Assembly (NCBI RefSeq): GCF_016805985.1
Contig: NZ_CP017661.1
Coordinates: forward strand, 124,001-188,000
DNA from: Microbacterium sp. JZ31
Lineage (GTDB): Bacteria; Actinomycetota; Actinomycetes; Actinomycetales; Microbacteriaceae
Direction: 5' to 3'
DNA: 64,000 bases
In this document: positions 63,191 to 64,000 of the stretch, piece by piece
How the letters are laid out: every line of letters starts with the position of its first letter
Numbering within the stretch: the first letter of the stretch is position 1
Position numbers and translations under genes: made by a program
The notes under the pieces: model-generated
Told to the model about the DNA's origin: nothing
Seen by the model: the letters and a program-made list of their open reading frames with translations, nothing else
Database searches by the model: none

Positions 63191-64000
63191 GGATCCCGAT
63201 CCGGTTCATCCTGAACCGCGCCGCGTTCTATCTGTTCACCCTGTGGGCCGCCATCACGATCAACTTCCTCGTGCCGCGCATGATGAAGGGCGACCCGGTC
63301 AGCGCGTACATGAACAAGTACCGCGGCCAGATCACGCCCGAGGCGGAGCACGCCATCCGGACGCTCTTCGGCCTCGACAGGGACACGTCGCTGTGGGAGC
63401 AGTACCTCGACTACTGGGGCCTGCTGCTGCGGGGCGATCTGGGCCGCTCGTTCTCCAACGGCCTCGCCCCGGTCGGCGAGGTCATCGCGGTCGCCCTGCC
63501 GTGGACGGTCGGGCTCGTCGGCCTGGCGACCGTGCTGTCGTTCCTTATCGGCACCGTGCTCGGCGCGGTCGTGGGGTGGAAGCGCGGCAGCCGCGCCGAC
63601 GTGATCGTGCCCATCACGACGTTCTTCTCGACCGTGCCGTACTTCTGGCTCGGCCTGATCGCGATCGCGGTGTTCTCATCGACGCTCGGATGGTTCCCCG
63701 CCTCGCACGCGTACGACAAGGGAGCCGCTCCCGAGTTCACGATCGGCTTCGTGGGCCAGGTGATCGCGCACGGCGCGCTGCCGCTCCTCACGATCCTGAT
63801 CGCCTCGCTCGGCGGATGGATCCTCGGCATGCGCAACATGATGCTCACGGTGCTCGACGAGGACTACATCACGGTCGCGCAGGCCAAGGGCATGCCGAAC
63901 CGGCGGGTGCTGTGGCGGTACGCGGCGCGCAACGCGGTGCTGCCGCAGCTGTCGAGCTTCGCGCTGTCGATCGGCTTCATCGTCAGCGGCACGATCGTGA
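63187..64000 (+). CDS. Opp/Dpp-type ABC transporter permease, 3' end beyond window
   Basis: GTG 63187 opens a frame that runs off the right edge after about 271 residues. It begins RIPIRFILNRAAFYLFTLWAAITINFLVPRMMKGDP, has the OppB-type ALPWTVGLVGLATVLSFLIGTVLGAVVGW region and the EAA-like loop VLDEDYITVAQAKGMPNRRVLWRYAARNAVLPQ. It overlaps the OppF-like gene by 4 bp. A second permease gene is expected just outside the window. Confidence 0.9.
   Translation, partial: MRIPIRFILNRAAFYLFTLWAAITINFLVPRMMKGDPVSAYMNKYRGQITPEAEHAIRTLFGLDRDTSLWEQYLDYWGLLLRGDLGRSFSNGLAPVGEVIAVALPWTVGLVGLATVLSFLIGTVLGAVVGWKRGSRADVIVPITTFFSTVPYFWLGLIAIAVFSSTLGWFPASHAYDKGAAPEFTIGFVGQVIAHGALPLLTILIASLGGWILGMRNMMLTVLDEDYITVAQAKGMPNRRVLWRYAARNAVLPQLSSFALSIGFIVSGTIV

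Overview
The window is GC-rich, densely coded chromosomal DNA with many GTG starts and many 4-bp stop/start overlaps. Lipoprotein-type ABC receptors, the rpsF-ssb-rpsR-rplI-dnaB cluster and an ECF42-type sigma module point to a high-GC actinobacterium. Microbacteriaceae, possibly Microbacterium, is my best guess; this is an inference from gene style, and no rRNA is present to confirm it. I saw no insertion sequence, prophage, CRISPR array, tRNA or rRNA.

Layout. 1-1969: end of a GntR regulator gene with its palindromic operator, then a fumarase/aspartase-superfamily lyase. 2007-10625: a galactoside-use locus with a CUT1 sugar ABC transporter (two permeases, binding protein), GH42 beta-galactosidase, divergent LacI regulator with a perfect operator, and GH36 alpha-galactosidase. 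10668-13397: a tightly overlapping operon of DGPF protein, ECF42-type sigma factor, second DGPF protein and DUF899 protein. 13598-17233: a fused two-half ABC exporter with one degenerate ATP site. 17320-22684: purL with two small followers, and unknown proteins. 22748-27338: an ABC-2 exporter pair and a polar amino-acid ABC importer. 27650-33609: a frameshifted DUF3137-type gene, a phosphonate-type importer coupled to a tyrosine-phosphatase-like protein and a TetR regulator, then YaeQ.

33758-37421: the ribosomal protein/ssb/dnaB block. It has a candidate S6:S18 autoregulatory leader, a strong terminator after rplI, and a cluster of DnaA-box-like sites before dnaB. 37450-43988: small regulators (ArsR, XRE, TetR), VOC protein, two alpha/beta hydrolases, GNAT, beta-lactamase-fold hydrolase and HD protein. 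44098-50343: an alpha-glucoside locus (ROK regulator, CUT1 transporter, GH13). 50512-54320: HtrA-like protease, LysR regulator and class-III aminotransferase. 54352-56708: dihydroxyacetone kinase DhaK-DhaL-DhaM, with dhaL frameshifted in the given sequence. 56844-58905: J-domain protein, YdeI-like protein, flavin reductase. 58970-64000: TetR regulator with palindromic operator and a divergent Opp/Dpp-type importer that runs off the window.

Taken together the region serves carbohydrate scavenging (galactosides, alpha-glucosides, probably oligosaccharides or peptides, dihydroxyacetone), each uptake set with its own local regulator, around a conserved housekeeping core. I did not find a clearly unprecedented system. 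The points most worth following are the DnaA-box cluster before dnaB, the phosphatase-linked Phn operon, the rpsF leader, the J-domain/NERD-like fusion, and two single-base frameshifts in G runs.
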